Positions 1-9,548 of a DNA stretch of 41,916 nt are shown here, in pieces. A program made the translations under genes and the position numbers. Each line of letters begins with the position of its first letter. The stretch's first letter is position 1. The stretch is from Chloroflexota bacterium. Its GTDB lineage: Bacteria; Chloroflexota; Dehalococcoidia; JACQUD01. The stretch is taken from the NCBI GenBank assembly GCA_016210485.1, contig JACQUD010000023.1, positions 1 through 41,916 of the forward strand. Direction: 5' to 3'. The notes under the pieces were generated by a model that made no database searches, was not told the DNA's origin, and was given only the letters and a program-made list of their open reading frames with translations.

Positions 1-426
1 GCGGGGAGCTGCGCCGCCCTGGCCGGTTGGTCGGCGGCGGGGGGCAGCCATCCACTGGAGGCCAGCCTACTGGCGGCCCTGGTCTTCCTGTGGACCCCCT
101 CTCACTTCTGGAGCTATGCCTTGCTGCACCGGGAGGACTACCAGCGGGCGTGTCTGCCTATGTTGCCCGTGACCATATCCCGAGGTTGGGCTGTGAGCTT
201 AATTCTGGGGCATAGCGCCGCTGTAGTGGCCCTGTCCCTGGCCTTGACGCCGCTCTTCGGAACTATCTACCTGGCCGGGGCTAGCGCCTCGGCGCTGCTA
301 CCGCTGTGGGCGTCCTGGAGGCTGCTACGCCAGCCCGACCCTGAGGCCGCCCACTTCAACTTCAAGGCCTCGGGGGTCTACCTGGGGCTGCTCTTCCTCT
401 TCATCCTGGCTGACGTGCTGTTCTAA
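1..426 (+). CDS. ctaB: Protoheme IX farnesyltransferase (heme O synthase), 3' end
   Basis: The gene is cut by the left edge; about 141 C-terminal codons are visible, read in the frame that begins at base 1. The enzyme is an integral membrane UbiA-family prenyltransferase that adds a farnesyl group to heme B to give heme O, needed by heme-copper oxidases. The visible part contains the family signature FLWTPSHFWSYAL followed by an H-R-E-DY segment, typical of the second half of CtaB/CyoE, and then hydrophobic segments that look like the last membrane helices, ending in LFILADVLF. It converges on rpsI and shares a hairpin terminator with it. Its presence suggests an aerobic terminal oxidase. The family call is firm; the gene start lies outside the window. 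Confidence 0.9.
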   Translation, partial: AGSCAALAGWSAAGGSHPLEASLLAALVFLWTPSHFWSYALLHREDYQRACLPMLPVTISRGWAVSLILGHSAAVVALSLALTPLFGTIYLAGASASALLPLWASWRLLRQPDPEAAHFNFKASGVYLGLLFLFILADVLF

Positions 427-440
427 GAGTTGGGGAAAAG

Positions 441-471
441 GGCGGTGGCCCCGATCATCGGGGCCACCGCC
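441..471. terminator. Bidirectional hairpin terminator between ctaB and rpsI
   Basis: A perfect 13-bp inverted repeat (GGCGGTGGCCCCG and its complement) surrounds the 5-base loop ATCAT. Read on the minus strand the stem is followed by CTTTTCCCC, a short U run that suits intrinsic termination of the long ribosomal operon. On the plus strand there is no clear U run, so it probably acts there mainly as a 3'-end stabiliser or weak terminator for ctaB. Confidence 0.8.
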
Positions 472-493
472 ATCGTCTATCCGAGATAAAAAG

Positions 494-889
494 CTATCTC
501 TTGGTGTACTGAGGGGCCTTCCTCGCCCTCTTCAGGCCATATTTCTTTCTCTCCTTGGCTCGGGGGTCCCGGGTCAGGAGGCCAAACTTGCGCAAACCTG
601 CTTTGTAGGACTGGTCAGCGACCACCAGGGCCCGGGCGATGCCGTGGGACAAGGCCCCCGCCTGGCCAGAGATTCCGCCCCCCTCTACCTTGGCCACCAC
701 GTGGAACTTGTCCTCCACCTGGGCCACTCGCAGGGGTTGATGAATTTGATTCAAATGGGCCAGCCGGTTGAAGACCTCCGCCAGGGGCTTGCCGTTGATC
801 GTCATCCCACCGGGACCGGGGATGAGCCGAACCCGAGCCACTGAGGTCTTGCGCCGGCCCGTTCCATAGTAATAAAGCTGCTCCGCCAC
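494..889 (-). CDS. rpsI: 30S ribosomal protein uS9
   Basis: Small-subunit head protein whose C-terminal tail reaches the P-site tRNA. The body begins YYYGTGRRKTSVARVRL and the protein ends in a basic tail finishing QYTKR, as in the family. A longer open frame extends upstream, but the GTG at 889 is chosen: it gives 131 residues, the normal length, sits one base after the rplM stop, and is preceded by GGAGG. This is the last gene of the 37-gene minus-strand array. Confidence 0.95.
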   Translation of the reverse strand: MAEQLYYYGTGRRKTSVARVRLIPGPGGMTINGKPLAEVFNRLAHLNQIHQPLRVAQVEDKFHVVAKVEGGGISGQAGALSHGIARALVVADQSYKAGLRKFGLLTRDPRAKERKKYGLKRARKAPQYTKR

Positions 890-890
890 G

Positions 891-1349
891 CTAATCCTCC
901 TTCTCCTCGGCTTTCGCCTGAGCTTCGTGCGGATGGTCGGGGCCTGGATACACTTTGAGCTTGCGCAGCATGGTTCGTCCCAGGGCATTATGGGGCAACA
1001 TGCCCTTCACCGCCAGCTCTATAGCCCGGGTGGGATGAGCTTCCAACATCTCGCCCAGGGGGACTGACCTCAGCCCTCCCGGATAGCCCGAGTGTCGGTG
1101 GTAGAGCTTGTCCTGGAGCTTGTTCCCTGTGGCCTTTACCTTCTTGGCATTGAGCACAATTACATAGTCCCCGGTATCCATATGGGGGGCGTAGATGGGC
1201 TTGTTCTTTCCCATGAGAAGCTTAGCGATTTGAACCGCCATTCGGCCCAGGATCTGCCCCTCGGCGTCTATGATATGCCATTGCCGATGGATGTCGGCTG
1301 GCCTTGGGCTATAGGTTCTCGTCCTCTTGAGGGAAGAGCTGGACATCAT
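891..1349 (-). CDS. rplM: 50S ribosomal protein uL13
   Basis: Early-assembling large-subunit protein. The core carries the usual [15 protein letters not shown] and MLPHNALGR-type segments and, at 152 residues, is slightly longer than usual because of an acidic and basic C-terminal tail. Tandem ATG codons at 1349 and 1346 follow a GGAGAAGGTG sequence. The start lies inside the 3' end of truA (41-bp overlap), which suggests translational coupling. The truA-rplM-rpsI order is common in many bacteria. Confidence 0.95.
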   Translation of the reverse strand: MMSSSSLKRTRTYSPRPADIHRQWHIIDAEGQILGRMAVQIAKLLMGKNKPIYAPHMDTGDYVIVLNAKKVKATGNKLQDKLYHRHSGYPGGLRSVPLGEMLEAHPTRAIELAVKGMLPHNALGRTMLRKLKVYPGPDHPHEAQAKAEEKED

Positions 1350-2070
1350 AATTCACCTTCTCCAAATATAGGCCCCAGGGAGGTGCTGCGAACTCGGCTG
1401 TCCCCGTTCCTTCCAGCAGTGCTGTCATCCCTTCTCCGGAGAGCCGGCCCCGCCCCATCTCCAGCAGTGCCCCTACCATGCGACGCACCTGCCGGGGTAA
1501 GAAGGAGTCGGCCTCGAAATGGAAGGAGAGAAGCCAACCCTTCCTCGATATATGGGCCCGGTAGATGGTGCGCACCGGGCTTCGATTCCCCAGGGGAGCG
1601 GCGAAGGCCCGAAAATCGTGTCGCCCCGCCAGGGCCTGGGCGGCCCTGGCCATAGCCCCGCCATCCAGCGGTTGCTTCACCCAGTAGGCTTGGTCCGCCA
1701 GGAGAGGGCTGGGGGTGGCCCGGTTGAGCACCAGATAACTGTATTCTCGACTCCGGGCGTGCCGCCGCACATCGAAGCTGTCCTCTATATGTCGAGCGGC
1801 TCTCACCGCGATGTCTCCGGGCAGATGGCTGTTCAGCCCGGCCACAAAGGCCGCCTCGGGTAGGTGGGAGGCCGTTCCAAAGCTGGCCACCTGGCCCCGA
1901 GCGTGAACCCCGGCATCGGTCCGGCCGGCGGCTCGCACCCGACACTCCTCCCCGGTGAGCCGCTTCAGTGCCACCTCCAGCTCCCCCTGGATTGTGGGGA
2001 TCTCGAGCTGGAGCTGGAATCCGTGGTAAGCCGTGCCCCGATATTCCAAGAGCAAAACAATTTGTGGCAA
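1309..2070 (-). CDS. truA: tRNA pseudouridine(38-40) synthase TruA
   Basis: Converts uridines 38, 39 and 40 of the tRNA anticodon stem-loop to pseudouridine. The 253-residue protein shows the family start ([11 protein letters not shown]), the catalytic motif GRTDAGVHA with the nucleophilic Asp at residue 52, and the later segment [13 protein letters not shown] that is typical of TruA. It follows rplQ by 15 bp and overlaps rplM by 41 bp, so it is cotranscribed with the alpha-operon genes. Confidence 0.96.
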   Translation of the reverse strand: MPQIVLLLEYRGTAYHGFQLQLEIPTIQGELEVALKRLTGEECRVRAAGRTDAGVHARGQVASFGTASHLPEAAFVAGLNSHLPGDIAVRAARHIEDSFDVRRHARSREYSYLVLNRATPSPLLADQAYWVKQPLDGGAMARAAQALAGRHDFRAFAAPLGNRSPVRTIYRAHISRKGWLLSFHFEADSFLPRQVRRMVGALLEMGRGRLSGEGMTALLEGTGTAEFAAPPWGLYLEKVNYDVQLFPQEDENL

Positions 2071-2085
2071 GAAGGCCTCCCTGGC

Positions 2086-2439
2086 TCAAGGCATCAGCTC
2101 CAGGCGCGCCAGGGTGGCTCCATCGCCCACCCGGGTGCCCAGTCGGGTCAAGCGAGTGTAGCCGCCAGGACGCTGGGCATAGCGTCCTCCTAACTCGGAG
2201 AAGACCTTATCCACCACCTTCTCATCCAGGACAAAGGCCAGAGCTCGACGCCGAGCAGGGAGGTCGCCTCGTTTGCCCAGGGTGATGACCTTCTCTGCCA
2301 TTCCCTGGATCTCCTTGGCCTTGGCCTCGGTAGTAGTTAGCTTCTCGTATCGAAGCAGGTCTGTTACCTGATTGCGGAACATGGCTCGGCGGTGGGCGGT
2401 GTCCCGCCCCAGCTTCCTCCCATCCACCTTATGCCTCAT
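2086..2439 (-). CDS. rplQ: 50S ribosomal protein bL17
   Basis: Large-subunit protein near the exit tunnel. The 117-residue sequence begins [20 protein letters not shown] and contains the [15 protein letters not shown] segment diagnostic for bL17. It overlaps the rpoA stop by 11 bp, consistent with coupled translation. Length and motif order are normal. Confidence 0.96.
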   Translation of the reverse strand: MRHKVDGRKLGRDTAHRRAMFRNQVTDLLRYEKLTTTEAKAKEIQGMAEKVITLGKRGDLPARRRALAFVLDEKVVDKVFSELGGRYAQRPGGYTRLTRLGTRVGDGATLARLELMP

Positions 2440-3415
2440 CGGCCACCTCCGGGGTTAGGTTCAGGCCCTCCGGCGGCAACATGTTCATTTCTCTGAGCCG
2501 CCCCATCACCTCGGCCAGGGATTTCTCCCCAAAATGGCGGATCTGCCGCATCCCCTCAGGGGTCATGTCCACTATTTGGCCCACCTTGATTATGCCGGCC
2601 CGGCGCAGGCTGTTGAAGGTCCTGGGCTGAAGGTTCAAAGTCTCCAATGGCATCTCGTATTGCTCCTCGGTGAGGAAGGCATGTGATGGTTTCTCCTCGT
2701 GTTCCTGTTCCTTGTCCAGCCCCAGGAAGAGGGAGAATTGGCTGCTCAGGATGCTGGCGCTGAGGCTAATAGCTCGAGAAGGAGAGATAGTGTTATCGGT
2801 CCAGACCTCCAGGGTAAGCTTGTCATAATTGGTGGCCTGGCCCACCCGTGTGGGCTCCACATTGTAGTTTACCCGTCTCACAGGGCTGAAAATGGCGTCC
2901 ACGGGGATTATGCCCAGGGGCTGGCCCTGGCCCAGCTCGGCAGGGCTGTATCCCTTCCCCAGGCCCACATGAAGCTCTGCGCTAAGCCGTGTCTCTGGGG
3001 AGTTCAGGGTGGCTAGATGTAGCTCTGGATTGACGATCTCGAAATCCGCCGAGGTCTGGATATCTCCGGCGCTCACCCTCCCTTCCCCGCTGGCATCCAG
3101 GATCATCCGGCCCGGGCGACCGGTTAGGGGACGGAGTCGGATCTCTTTGAGGTTAAGGAGGAAATCTATGACATCCTCTTTAACTCCGGGGAGGGTACTG
3201 AACTCGTGTTTGGCTTCCTCTATGCGTACTGCTACCACTGCCGCCCCGGGCAGCGCCCGGAGGAGCACCCGGCGCAAGGCGTTGCCCAGGGTGATGCCGA
3301 AGCCGCTCTCCAAAGGCTCCGCCACAAAACGACCATAAGTATCCGTCTCCTCCTCGCAGCGTATCGCGGGTGCTATCTCAGAGGTCGGCTCCTGAGAAAT
3401 GGCGTGCTCCATCAT
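2429..3415 (-). CDS. rpoA: DNA-directed RNA polymerase subunit alpha
   Basis: Forms the dimer that scaffolds RNA polymerase; the C-terminal domain binds UP elements and activators. At 328 residues it has the normal two-domain layout: an N-terminal dimerisation domain (roughly 1-235, with [15 protein letters not shown]) and an HhH-type C-terminal domain (roughly 255-315, with [16 protein letters not shown] and GEKSLAEV). The ATG start overlaps the rpsD stop as ATGA. A second in-frame ATG follows the first directly. Confidence 0.97.
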   Translation of the reverse strand: MMEHAISQEPTSEIAPAIRCEEETDTYGRFVAEPLESGFGITLGNALRRVLLRALPGAAVVAVRIEEAKHEFSTLPGVKEDVIDFLLNLKEIRLRPLTGRPGRMILDASGEGRVSAGDIQTSADFEIVNPELHLATLNSPETRLSAELHVGLGKGYSPAELGQGQPLGIIPVDAIFSPVRRVNYNVEPTRVGQATNYDKLTLEVWTDNTISPSRAISLSASILSSQFSLFLGLDKEQEHEEKPSHAFLTEEQYEMPLETLNLQPRTFNSLRRAGIIKVGQIVDMTPEGMRQIRHFGEKSLAEVMGRLREMNMLPPEGLNLTPEVADEA

Positions 3416-4038
3416 CGTGAGTAATACTCCACTATGGATTTCTCATCTATGCGCACATCGATGTCTCCTCGGGAGGGCGCGGCCAACACCCGACCGGACA
3501 GGTTGGGCGCATCCAGGCTGAGCCAAGGTGGCAGGTATCGGCCCTGGATGCTGGCCTCGGCCCTTCGGTAAACCTCTGCGTCCCGGGTTTCAGGCCGGAA
3601 GGCTACCGTGTCCCCTGGCTTCAGGACGGTGGAGGGGATGTCATGTTTGTGCCCGTTCAGAGATAGGTGGCCATGGAGGATCAGTTGGCGGGCGGCCGGT
3701 CGGGAGGGGGCAAAGCCCAGGCGGTGGACTATGCTGTCCAGGCGCATCTCCAGAATTCTCAGCAAGCTCTCACCAGTGACCCCTGGGCTTCGCTCCGCTT
3801 GAGCGAAGTAGCGACGTAGCTGGCGCTCCTGGACTCCATACATAAAGCGGGCCTTCTGCTTTTCTATGAGTTGCAGTCCTCGCTCCGAGGGCCTACGGCG
3901 CCGCCGTGCCATGTGCTCCCCAGGAGGGGCATTACGCTTTTCCAGGGTGCACCTGGTGTAGCATTTCTCCCCTTTTAGGAGAAGCTTCTCTCCGAATCGG
4001 CGGCAAATGCGGCAAACCGGCCCGGTATAGCGGGCCAT
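3412..4038 (-). CDS. rpsD: 30S ribosomal protein uS4, zinc-binding form
   Basis: Primary 16S rRNA-binding protein. The ATG at 4038 is used rather than a further-upstream start because it gives the family start MARYTGPVCRICRR and the usual 208 residues. Cys 9, 12, 26 and 30 form the CxxC...CxxxC zinc site of the C+ class. An S4 RNA-binding domain (about 95-160) carries the MRLDSIVHRLGFAPSRPAARQ region. It lies 16 bp downstream of rpsK and overlaps rpoA by 4 bp. Confidence 0.96.
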   Translation of the reverse strand: MARYTGPVCRICRRFGEKLLLKGEKCYTRCTLEKRNAPPGEHMARRRRRPSERGLQLIEKQKARFMYGVQERQLRRYFAQAERSPGVTGESLLRILEMRLDSIVHRLGFAPSRPAARQLILHGHLSLNGHKHDIPSTVLKPGDTVAFRPETRDAEVYRRAEASIQGRYLPPWLSLDAPNLSGRVLAAPSRGDIDVRIDEKSIVEYYSR

Positions 4039-4054
4039 ATTCTCCTCCTTCTCC

Positions 4055-4450
4055 CTAGACCCGCCTCTTCCGAGGGGGGCGACAACCGTTATGAGGCACG
4101 GGGGTAACATCCCGGATGCTCAGGATGGACAGTCCAGAGGCCTGAAGTGCCCGAATGGCTGCCTCGCGACCGCTGCCCAATCCTTTGACATAGACGTCTA
4201 TCTGGCGCAAGCCATGCTCCATGCCTTTCTTGGCCGCCTGATCTGCGGCCAGCTGGGCAGCGAAGGCTGTGCCTTTTCGCGCTCCCTTGAATCCCGCGGA
4301 GCCGGCGCTGCTCCAGGCGATGACGCTGCCTGCGGGGTCTGTGAGGGTGACCAGGGTGTTGTTGAATGTAGCTTGTATGTAGGCCCGGCCACGGGGAACC
4401 CCCTTCCGTTCTCGGCGATGAACTCGAGTCGTTCTCCTTCTTTCAGCCAT
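4055..4450 (-). CDS. rpsK: 30S ribosomal protein uS11
   Basis: Platform protein of the small subunit. The 131-residue product contains [16 protein letters not shown] and the C-terminal [18 protein letters not shown] segment characteristic of uS11. It sits between rpsM and rpsD in the standard alpha-operon order. Nothing unusual was seen. Confidence 0.97.
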   Translation of the reverse strand: MAERRRTTRVHRRERKGVPRGRAYIQATFNNTLVTLTDPAGSVIAWSSAGSAGFKGARKGTAFAAQLAADQAAKKGMEHGLRQIDVYVKGLGSGREAAIRALQASGLSILSIRDVTPVPHNGCRPPRKRRV

Positions 4451-4501
4451 GTTAACTCCTCTTTTCTCTTAAACTTTAATGCCAGGCGATAACTGACTGT
4501 G

Positions 4502-4885
4502 CTACTTCTTGGCCACGGTGCGGCGCTTGCCAGCGACGGTTCTTCTGCCACTCCGCTTGGTGCGGGCGTTGGTCCTGGTCCTCTGGCCCCGCACTGGCAG
4601 CCCTTTTTTATGCCTGAGGCCTCGGTAGCAGCCTATGTCCACCAGGCGACGGATGCTGCCTGCTATATCGCGGCGCAGATCCCCCTCCACACGATAGCCC
4701 TTATCTATGATTTCTCGAATCCGGTTGACCTGCTCCTCGGTGAGGTCGCTGACCCGGATATCGGAGTTTACTCTGGCCTGCTCCAGGATGTGCCGGCTCT
4801 GGGTGGGGCCGATCCCGTATATGTAGCGTAGCGAGATCTCCACCTTCTTTTCCCTGGGGATGTCCACTCCTGCTATGCGCGCCAT
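4502..4885 (-). CDS. rpsM: 30S ribosomal protein uS13
   Basis: Head protein that contacts the large subunit and P-site tRNA. It begins [19 protein letters not shown], contains the helix-hairpin-helix [14 protein letters not shown], and ends in a long basic tail ([17 protein letters not shown]). At 127 residues it is the normal length. It is followed after 51 bp by rpsK. Confidence 0.97.
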   Translation of the reverse strand: MARIAGVDIPREKKVEISLRYIYGIGPTQSRHILEQARVNSDIRVSDLTEEQVNRIREIIDKGYRVEGDLRRDIAGSIRRLVDIGCYRGLRHKKGLPVRGQRTRTNARTKRSGRRTVAGKRRTVAKK

Positions 4886-4900
4886 GTTCCCCTCCTTGCT

Positions 4901-5014
4901 CTAGCCTTGTCTCTGCTTGTGCTTGGGGTTGGGGCAGATTATGTGCACTACGCCCCGACGCCGCACCACTTTGCACTTGGCGCAACGCACTTTTACCGAT
5001 GAACGAACTTTCAT
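4901..5014 (-). CDS. rpmJ: 50S ribosomal protein bL36, zinc-binding form
   Basis: A 37-codon gene found by reading the gap between infA and rpsM on the minus strand. It begins [20 protein letters not shown] and ends [14 protein letters not shown]. The CxxC pair plus a later Cys and His form the single zinc site of the C+ class of bL36. The infA-rpmJ-rpsM order is standard, and it lies 8 bp downstream of infA. Confidence 0.96.
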   Translation of the reverse strand: MKVRSSVKVRCAKCKVVRRRGVVHIICPNPKHKQRQG

Positions 5015-5022
5015 TTTATCAC

Positions 5023-5241
5023 CTACTTAAAGCGATATGTTATCCGTCCCCGGGCTAGGTCGTAGGGGGATAGCTCCACCAGGACTCGATCCCCGGGCAG
5101 GATGCGAATGTAGTGCAGCCTCATCTTCCCCGAGGCATGGGCCAGCACCCGGTGCCCATTGGCCAGCTCCACCCGGAACATAGCGTTGGGCATGGCCTCC
5201 ATTACTGTTCCCTCCACCTCTACTGCTTCTTTCTTGGGCAT
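5023..5241 (-). CDS. infA: Translation initiation factor IF-1
   Basis: Binds the A site of the 30S subunit during initiation. A 72-residue single OB-fold protein with the family core [19 protein letters not shown] and the [16 protein letters not shown] segment, ending GRITYRFK. It starts 2 bp after the map stop and is probably translationally coupled to it. Confidence 0.97.
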   Translation of the reverse strand: MPKKEAVEVEGTVMEAMPNAMFRVELANGHRVLAHASGKMRLHYIRILPGDRVLVELSPYDLARGRITYRFK

Positions 5242-5243
5242 GC

Positions 5244-6026
5244 TCAGTCACCTGGGGGGGCCGTCATAACCTGCGCCCCACCGTCAAGTATGGCGATGGT
5301 GTGCTCGAAGTGGGCGGAGAGGCTGCCGTCGGCGGTGAGCACCGTCCATCCATCCTCTGCCAGGCGGGTGCGCCATCCCCCCGCGTTCACCATAGGCTCT
5401 AAAGCCAGGGCCATCCCAGCCTTGAGCAAAGGCCCTCTCCCCGGCAGGCCGAAGTTGGGCACCGCTGGCTCCTCATGCATCTCCTTGCCTATGCCATGGC
5501 CTACGTATTCCCGAACCACGGAGAAGCCCCGGCTCTCGGCATGTCCCTGGATGGCCGCCGAAATATCCCCCAGCCTGCCCCCGGCCCTGGCAGTGGCGAT
5601 GCCTGCCTCCAGGGCACCCCGGGTTGCTTCTATCAGGCGCTGGGCCTGGGGTGAGACCTTCCCTACAGGGACAGTGACGGCGGCATCGGCTTGGTAGCCC
5701 TGGTAGATGGCCCCCACGTCCAAGGCCACGATGTCTCCTTCAGCCATAACTCTATCGCCGGGGATGCCATGCACCACTTCATCGTTGATGGAAACGCATA
5801 GAGAGGCGGGGAAGCCTCGATACCCCTTAAAGGAGGGTATGGCCCCTCGGCGCTTCAGCTCTCGGTCCGCCAGAGCATCCATGTGGGCGGTGGTCAGCCC
5901 CGGCCTCACTTCCTGAACCAGCAATTGCAAAACCTCGGCCAGGAGGCTCCCCGCTTGTCTCATGCAGGCCAGCTCCGACTCTGATTTTATCACGATAGCC
6001 CTGGCGGCCATTCGGCTCTGGGACAT
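5244..6026 (-). CDS. map: Methionine aminopeptidase, type I
   Basis: Removes the N-terminal Met from nascent proteins. The 260-residue pita-bread fold shows all five expected metal ligands: Asp103, Asp114, His177, Glu210 and Glu241, plus His86 in the VVHGIPG segment. It lies between adk and infA as in many spc operons. The ATG at 6026 follows AAGGGG at a suitable distance; a second in-frame ATG lies five codons in and cannot be excluded as the start. Confidence 0.96.
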   Translation of the reverse strand: MSQSRMAARAIVIKSESELACMRQAGSLLAEVLQLLVQEVRPGLTTAHMDALADRELKRRGAIPSFKGYRGFPASLCVSINDEVVHGIPGDRVMAEGDIVALDVGAIYQGYQADAAVTVPVGKVSPQAQRLIEATRGALEAGIATARAGGRLGDISAAIQGHAESRGFSVVREYVGHGIGKEMHEEPAVPNFGLPGRGPLLKAGMALALEPMVNAGGWRTRLAEDGWTVLTADGSLSAHFEHTIAILDGGAQVMTAPPGD

Positions 6027-6038
6027 TCTTCTTACCCC

Positions 6039-6680
6039 TTAAGCCACTAATGCCAGCAAGGCACGGCTCACGGCCTCGATGTTCCCCTCCCCCTCCACCT
6101 CTACTAGATTGCCCTGCTTTCGATAGTATTCTACCAAAGGAGCCGTCTCCTGGTGATAAACATCCAGCCGCTTCCGAACCGTCTCTTCCTTATCGTCGCT
6201 TCTCTGGTATAGCTCGCCGCCGCAGACATCGCAGTGGCCGGCCACTTTGGGTGGAGAGCTAACTGTGTGATAGGGTGTCTGGCAGCGACGGCACAGCCAG
6301 CGCCCCGCTAGACGGCGGATGAGCTCCTGATTTGAAACCCTCATATAGATAACCTTGCCTATATCTCGCTCTCGTGACTTCAAGGCTTTCTCCAGGATCC
6401 GGGCCTGGTCCTGACTTCGGGGGAAGCCATCCAAGACGGCTCCCTTATCGGCATCGGGCTGGCCCAGCCGTTCCAGGAATATGCCTACTATTATCTCGTT
6501 GGGGACCAGAAGGCCCTTATCCATGTAGGAGCCAGCCTTCAGGCCAAGCTCCGTCCCTTTCTGCCGGGCCTCTCGCAAAAGCTCCCCGGAGGCCACATGG
6601 GGCACTCCCAGGGACCGAGCCAATTCCTGGGCCTGAGTGCCTTTGCCCGCGCCGGGGGGGCCCAGCAAAATTATATACAT
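6039..6680 (-). CDS. adk: Adenylate kinase, zinc-lid type
   Basis: Catalyses ATP + AMP = 2 ADP. The P-loop GPPGAGKGT lies at residues 7-15, with the AMP-binding LDGFPRS segment near 83-89. The long LID domain carries Cys130, Cys133, Cys150 and Cys153, a four-Cys structural zinc site. The ATG at 6680 is chosen over a TTG 18 bp upstream because GGAG lies 8 bp before it and the family start MYIILLGPPG follows directly. The 213-residue length is normal. Confidence 0.96.
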   Translation of the reverse strand: MYIILLGPPGAGKGTQAQELARSLGVPHVASGELLREARQKGTELGLKAGSYMDKGLLVPNEIIVGIFLERLGQPDADKGAVLDGFPRSQDQARILEKALKSRERDIGKVIYMRVSNQELIRRLAGRWLCRRCQTPYHTVSSPPKVAGHCDVCGGELYQRSDDKEETVRKRLDVYHQETAPLVEYYRKQGNLVEVEGEGNIEAVSRALLALVA

Positions 6681-6704
6681 TTCATTGTCTCCAGGCAAAA
6701 GGCT

Positions 6705-8060
6705 TCATCTTAAGAACCCCTCATATCTCCGCATGAGCAACTGGGACTCCAGCTGTCTCATGGTATCCAAGACTACCCCCACCATGATGAGGAGGCTGGT
6801 GCTGGAGATGGAGACCTGGAGGGAGGGATTGTTGGTGACTTTGGCCGCTATGTAGGGCATGATGGCCACCACGCCCAGGAACAGAGCCCCCGCCCAGGTG
6901 ATGCGGAGGGTTACCTGGTTCAAGAACTGGCCCGTTGGCTTCCCGGGGCGAATGCCCGGGATGAACCCTCCCTGGCGCTGAAGGGTCTCTCCCATGTTCT
7001 GCTGTTGGAAGATGACCATGGTGTAAAAGAAGGTGAAGCCCACCACCAAGAAGAAGTAGATAACCCAATAAAAGATTCCCGTGGTATTGAACAGATCATA
7101 AACGAAGGTAGAGGCTCCACGGATAAAGGAGTTAGAGGCAGTCAGAAAGTAGCTGGCCAAGGTCCCGGGGAAAATCATTATCGATATGGCGAAGATGAGG
7201 GGGATCATCCCAGCCATGTTAACCCTCAGCGGTATGTAGGTAGAGCCAGCGGCGCGATACATCCGCCCCCCTCGAAACATCCCCCGGGAGTATTGCACTG
7301 GCACGCGCCGCTGCGCCTCCTGGAAGATGACTATGCCGAAGATGATGACTAGGCCAAAGAAGATGAAATATATCAGGCCGCTGAGATTGCCCGGCGCCAG
7401 AAAATTACCCAAAAGCGAGGGCAATCCAGTAACGATGCCACCGAAGATGATGATGGAGATGCCGTTGCCTATGCCGTTCTCGGTGATGCGCTCCCCTAGC
7501 CATACCAAGAACATGGTGCCCGCGGTCATGGAGATGACCATGGCTATTGTGGGCAGCAGGTTGGGCCCGGAGAGCCCAATGCCGGAGATGACCCGGCTCT
7601 CTATCCCTCCCACCGTCACCGGTCGGCTCTGGAGGAATACCAGTTGGCCGTAGGCCTGGCCCATAGCCAGGGGGACGGTGAGCCAGTGGGTATAGAGGTT
7701 TATCTTGTTCTGTCCTGTCTCCCCCTCCTTGGCCAGGGTCTGAAGCCTGGGGATGACGGGCACCAGAAGCTGCATGATGATGCTGGCGGTGATATATGGA
7801 TAGACTCCCATGGCGGCCACGCTGACGTTGCGCATGGCCCCGCCGCTGAACAGGTCCATGAAGCCCAGTAGCGGGGTGCTCTCGAAGAGGACCTTCACTG
7901 CTTCAGTGTTCACCCCCGGCACCGGCACGTGGGCCACAAAGCGGAACACCACCAGCATGGCCAGGGTGAACAATAGCTTGTTCCGCAGGTCGGTCAGGCG
8001 GAAGGCATCCACCATGGCCTGAAGCAGGCGGGGGGCACCGGTAGCCTGAGCTCTGCTCAT
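6705..8060 (-). CDS. secY: Protein translocase subunit SecY
   Basis: Pore subunit of the SecYEG translocon in the cytoplasmic membrane. The 451-residue protein has about ten hydrophobic helices, the N-terminal plug region (LGFMDLFSGGAMRNVSVAAMG), the PYITASIIMQLL segment and a C-terminal cytoplasmic loop with GIRPGKPTGQFLNQV. The start overlaps the rplO stop as ATGA. The position between rplO and adk is the classic spc-operon place. Confidence 0.97.
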   Translation of the reverse strand: MSRAQATGAPRLLQAMVDAFRLTDLRNKLLFTLAMLVVFRFVAHVPVPGVNTEAVKVLFESTPLLGFMDLFSGGAMRNVSVAAMGVYPYITASIIMQLLVPVIPRLQTLAKEGETGQNKINLYTHWLTVPLAMGQAYGQLVFLQSRPVTVGGIESRVISGIGLSGPNLLPTIAMVISMTAGTMFLVWLGERITENGIGNGISIIIFGGIVTGLPSLLGNFLAPGNLSGLIYFIFFGLVIIFGIVIFQEAQRRVPVQYSRGMFRGGRMYRAAGSTYIPLRVNMAGMIPLIFAISIMIFPGTLASYFLTASNSFIRGASTFVYDLFNTTGIFYWVIYFFLVVGFTFFYTMVIFQQQNMGETLQRQGGFIPGIRPGKPTGQFLNQVTLRITWAGALFLGVVAIMPYIAAKVTNNPSLQVSISSTSLLIMVGVVLDTMRQLESQLLMRRYEGFLR

Positions 8061-8506
8061 CCGGCGATGACCTCCGCCCGGCCCCCAGCAGCCTCCAGCT
8101 TCCCCTGGGCCGAGTGCGAGAAGCTATGAGCCTGCACCACCAGGGGATGGCCTAGCTTCCCCTGCCCCAGCACCTTGATGGGCTGGCGCAGCGATTTCAC
8201 CAGCCTCGCCCCCAGCAGGGTCTGGGGGGTAACCTGGGATCCGGCGGGGAAGCGGCTTAACGAGCCGATGTTGACTATAGAGTGAGGGATTCGGAAGATG
8301 TTGACGAAGCCTCGCTTGGAGGGCAAGCGTTTGATAAGGGGGAGCTGCCCCCCCTCGAAGCCAGGGCGAGGCCCCGGGCCGGAGCGGGCCTTCTGGCCCT
8401 TGGCACCGCGGCAGGAATAGTTCCCATGGCCCGAGCCGTCCCCCCGGCCTACCCTCTTCCGGGGATGGTGTGAGCCTCGGCTGGGGGCCAGTTCATGCTG
8501 TCTCAC
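8057..8506 (-). CDS. rplO: 50S ribosomal protein uL15
   Basis: Late-assembly large-subunit protein. The 149-residue sequence has the glycine- and arginine-rich N-terminus (KRVGRGDGSGHGNYSCRGAKG) and the FEGGQLPLIKRLPSKRGF motif. It abuts rpmD with no gap and overlaps secY by 4 bp. Confidence 0.96.
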   Translation of the reverse strand: MRQHELAPSRGSHHPRKRVGRGDGSGHGNYSCRGAKGQKARSGPGPRPGFEGGQLPLIKRLPSKRGFVNIFRIPHSIVNIGSLSRFPAGSQVTPQTLLGARLVKSLRQPIKVLGQGKLGHPLVVQAHSFSHSAQGKLEAAGGRAEVIAG

Positions 8507-8689
8507 CTAGTCCACCGCCTCTACTTTAAGTAAATGCATCACCTTGCCGATCATGCCTCTCACCGAGGGGGAGTCCGTCTGCTCCACCGCCTGGTGAAGG
8601 CGCCTCAGGCCCAGGGCTCTGATGGTGCGCCTCTGGTCCTGGGTGTAGCCGATGCCGCTTTTCACCCAGGTGATCCTAACTTTGGACAA
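8507..8689 (-). CDS. rpmD: 50S ribosomal protein uL30
   Basis: A 60-residue protein with the short bacterial uL30 fold: [21 protein letters not shown] and [16 protein letters not shown] followed by [14 protein letters not shown]. It overlaps the rpsE 3' end by 14 bp and abuts rplO. Confidence 0.95.
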   Translation of the reverse strand: MSKVRITWVKSGIGYTQDQRRTIRALGLRRLHQAVEQTDSPSVRGMIGKVMHLLKVEAVD

Positions 8690-9176
8690 CTGGGGCCTCC
8701 TGGGATGGTTGTCGTCTGGCCCGCTCTGCCTCTGGGTCTCTCATCCCGCGCAGTGCCTGGGCAGTAGCCTTGACTACATTGATGGGATTGTTGGAGCCCA
8801 TGGACTTGGTGAGGACATCTCGTATGCCTGCCGAAGTCAACACAGCACGCACTGCCCCCCCAGCTCTGACGCCGGTGCCCGGGGCCGCAGGCTTGAGCAT
8901 CACCCGAGCGGCACTGAACTTCGACGTTATCTCATGAGTAATAGTAGCGCCCTTGAGAGGCACCAGAAACATGTTCTTCCGAGCCAGGGCACCGCCCTTG
9001 CGGATGGCCTCGGCCACCTCCGGGGCCTTACCCAGGCCCACGCCAACCCGGCCCTGGCCATCCCCCACCACCACCAGGGCATTGAAGTGGAAGCGACGTC
9101 CTCCTTTGACTACCTTGGATACTCGGTTGATGCTCACCAGCTTCTCGGATATACCCTCAGCTTCTCTGGTTTCCAT
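8676..9176 (-). CDS. rpsE: 30S ribosomal protein uS5
   Basis: Small-subunit protein important for translational fidelity. The 166-residue product contains [20 protein letters not shown] and the [17 protein letters not shown] segment of the C-terminal domain. It follows rplR directly and overlaps rpmD by 14 bp. Its C-terminus is a slightly extended basic and acidic tail. Confidence 0.96.
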   Translation of the reverse strand: METREAEGISEKLVSINRVSKVVKGGRRFHFNALVVVGDGQGRVGVGLGKAPEVAEAIRKGGALARKNMFLVPLKGATITHEITSKFSAARVMLKPAAPGTGVRAGGAVRAVLTSAGIRDVLTKSMGSNNPINVVKATAQALRGMRDPEAERARRQPSQEAPVVQS

Positions 9177-9548
9177 TTAGAAATTAAGCCCTCCCTCTCT
9201 GGCAGCTTCAGCCAGGACCTTCACCCGGCCATGATACTTATAGCCGCCACGATCGAAGACTACCTTCTCGATGCCCCGACCTCGTGCCCGCTGGGATACC
9301 AGGGCTCCCACCAGGCGGGCCGCCTCCATCTTGGCCCTCCCCTGGGCCTGCGTCCGAACCTCTGGCTCCAGGCTGGAGGCAACGGCCAAGGTGTTCCCTC
9401 GGGCATCATCTATAATCTGGGCATAGATATGGTTCAGGCTGCGGAAGACACAAAGTCGGGGGCGTCCCTCTGTACCCTCCACTTTCTGTCGCACCCTGAG
9501 GTGGCGGCGCAGCCTGGCCTCCCGAAGCGTCTTCGGTCTAATTCTCAT
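9177..9548 (-). CDS. rplR: 50S ribosomal protein uL18
   Basis: Binds 5S rRNA. The 123-residue sequence has a basic N-terminus, the [20 protein letters not shown] core and the ending [24 protein letters not shown]-like segment of the family. The start overlaps the rplF stop by 4 bp. Confidence 0.96.
   Translation of the reverse strand: MRIRPKTLREARLRRHLRVRQKVEGTEGRPRLCVFRSLNHIYAQIIDDARGNTLAVASSLEPEVRTQAQGRAKMEAARLVGALVSQRARGRGIEKVVFDRGGYKYHGRVKVLAEAAREGGLNF

Noticed and set aside
1092-1655. Long plus-strand frame opposite rplM and truA
   Set aside because: It is antisense to two firmly identified genes, has no family resemblance and no Shine-Dalgarno; it reflects the GC-rich composition.
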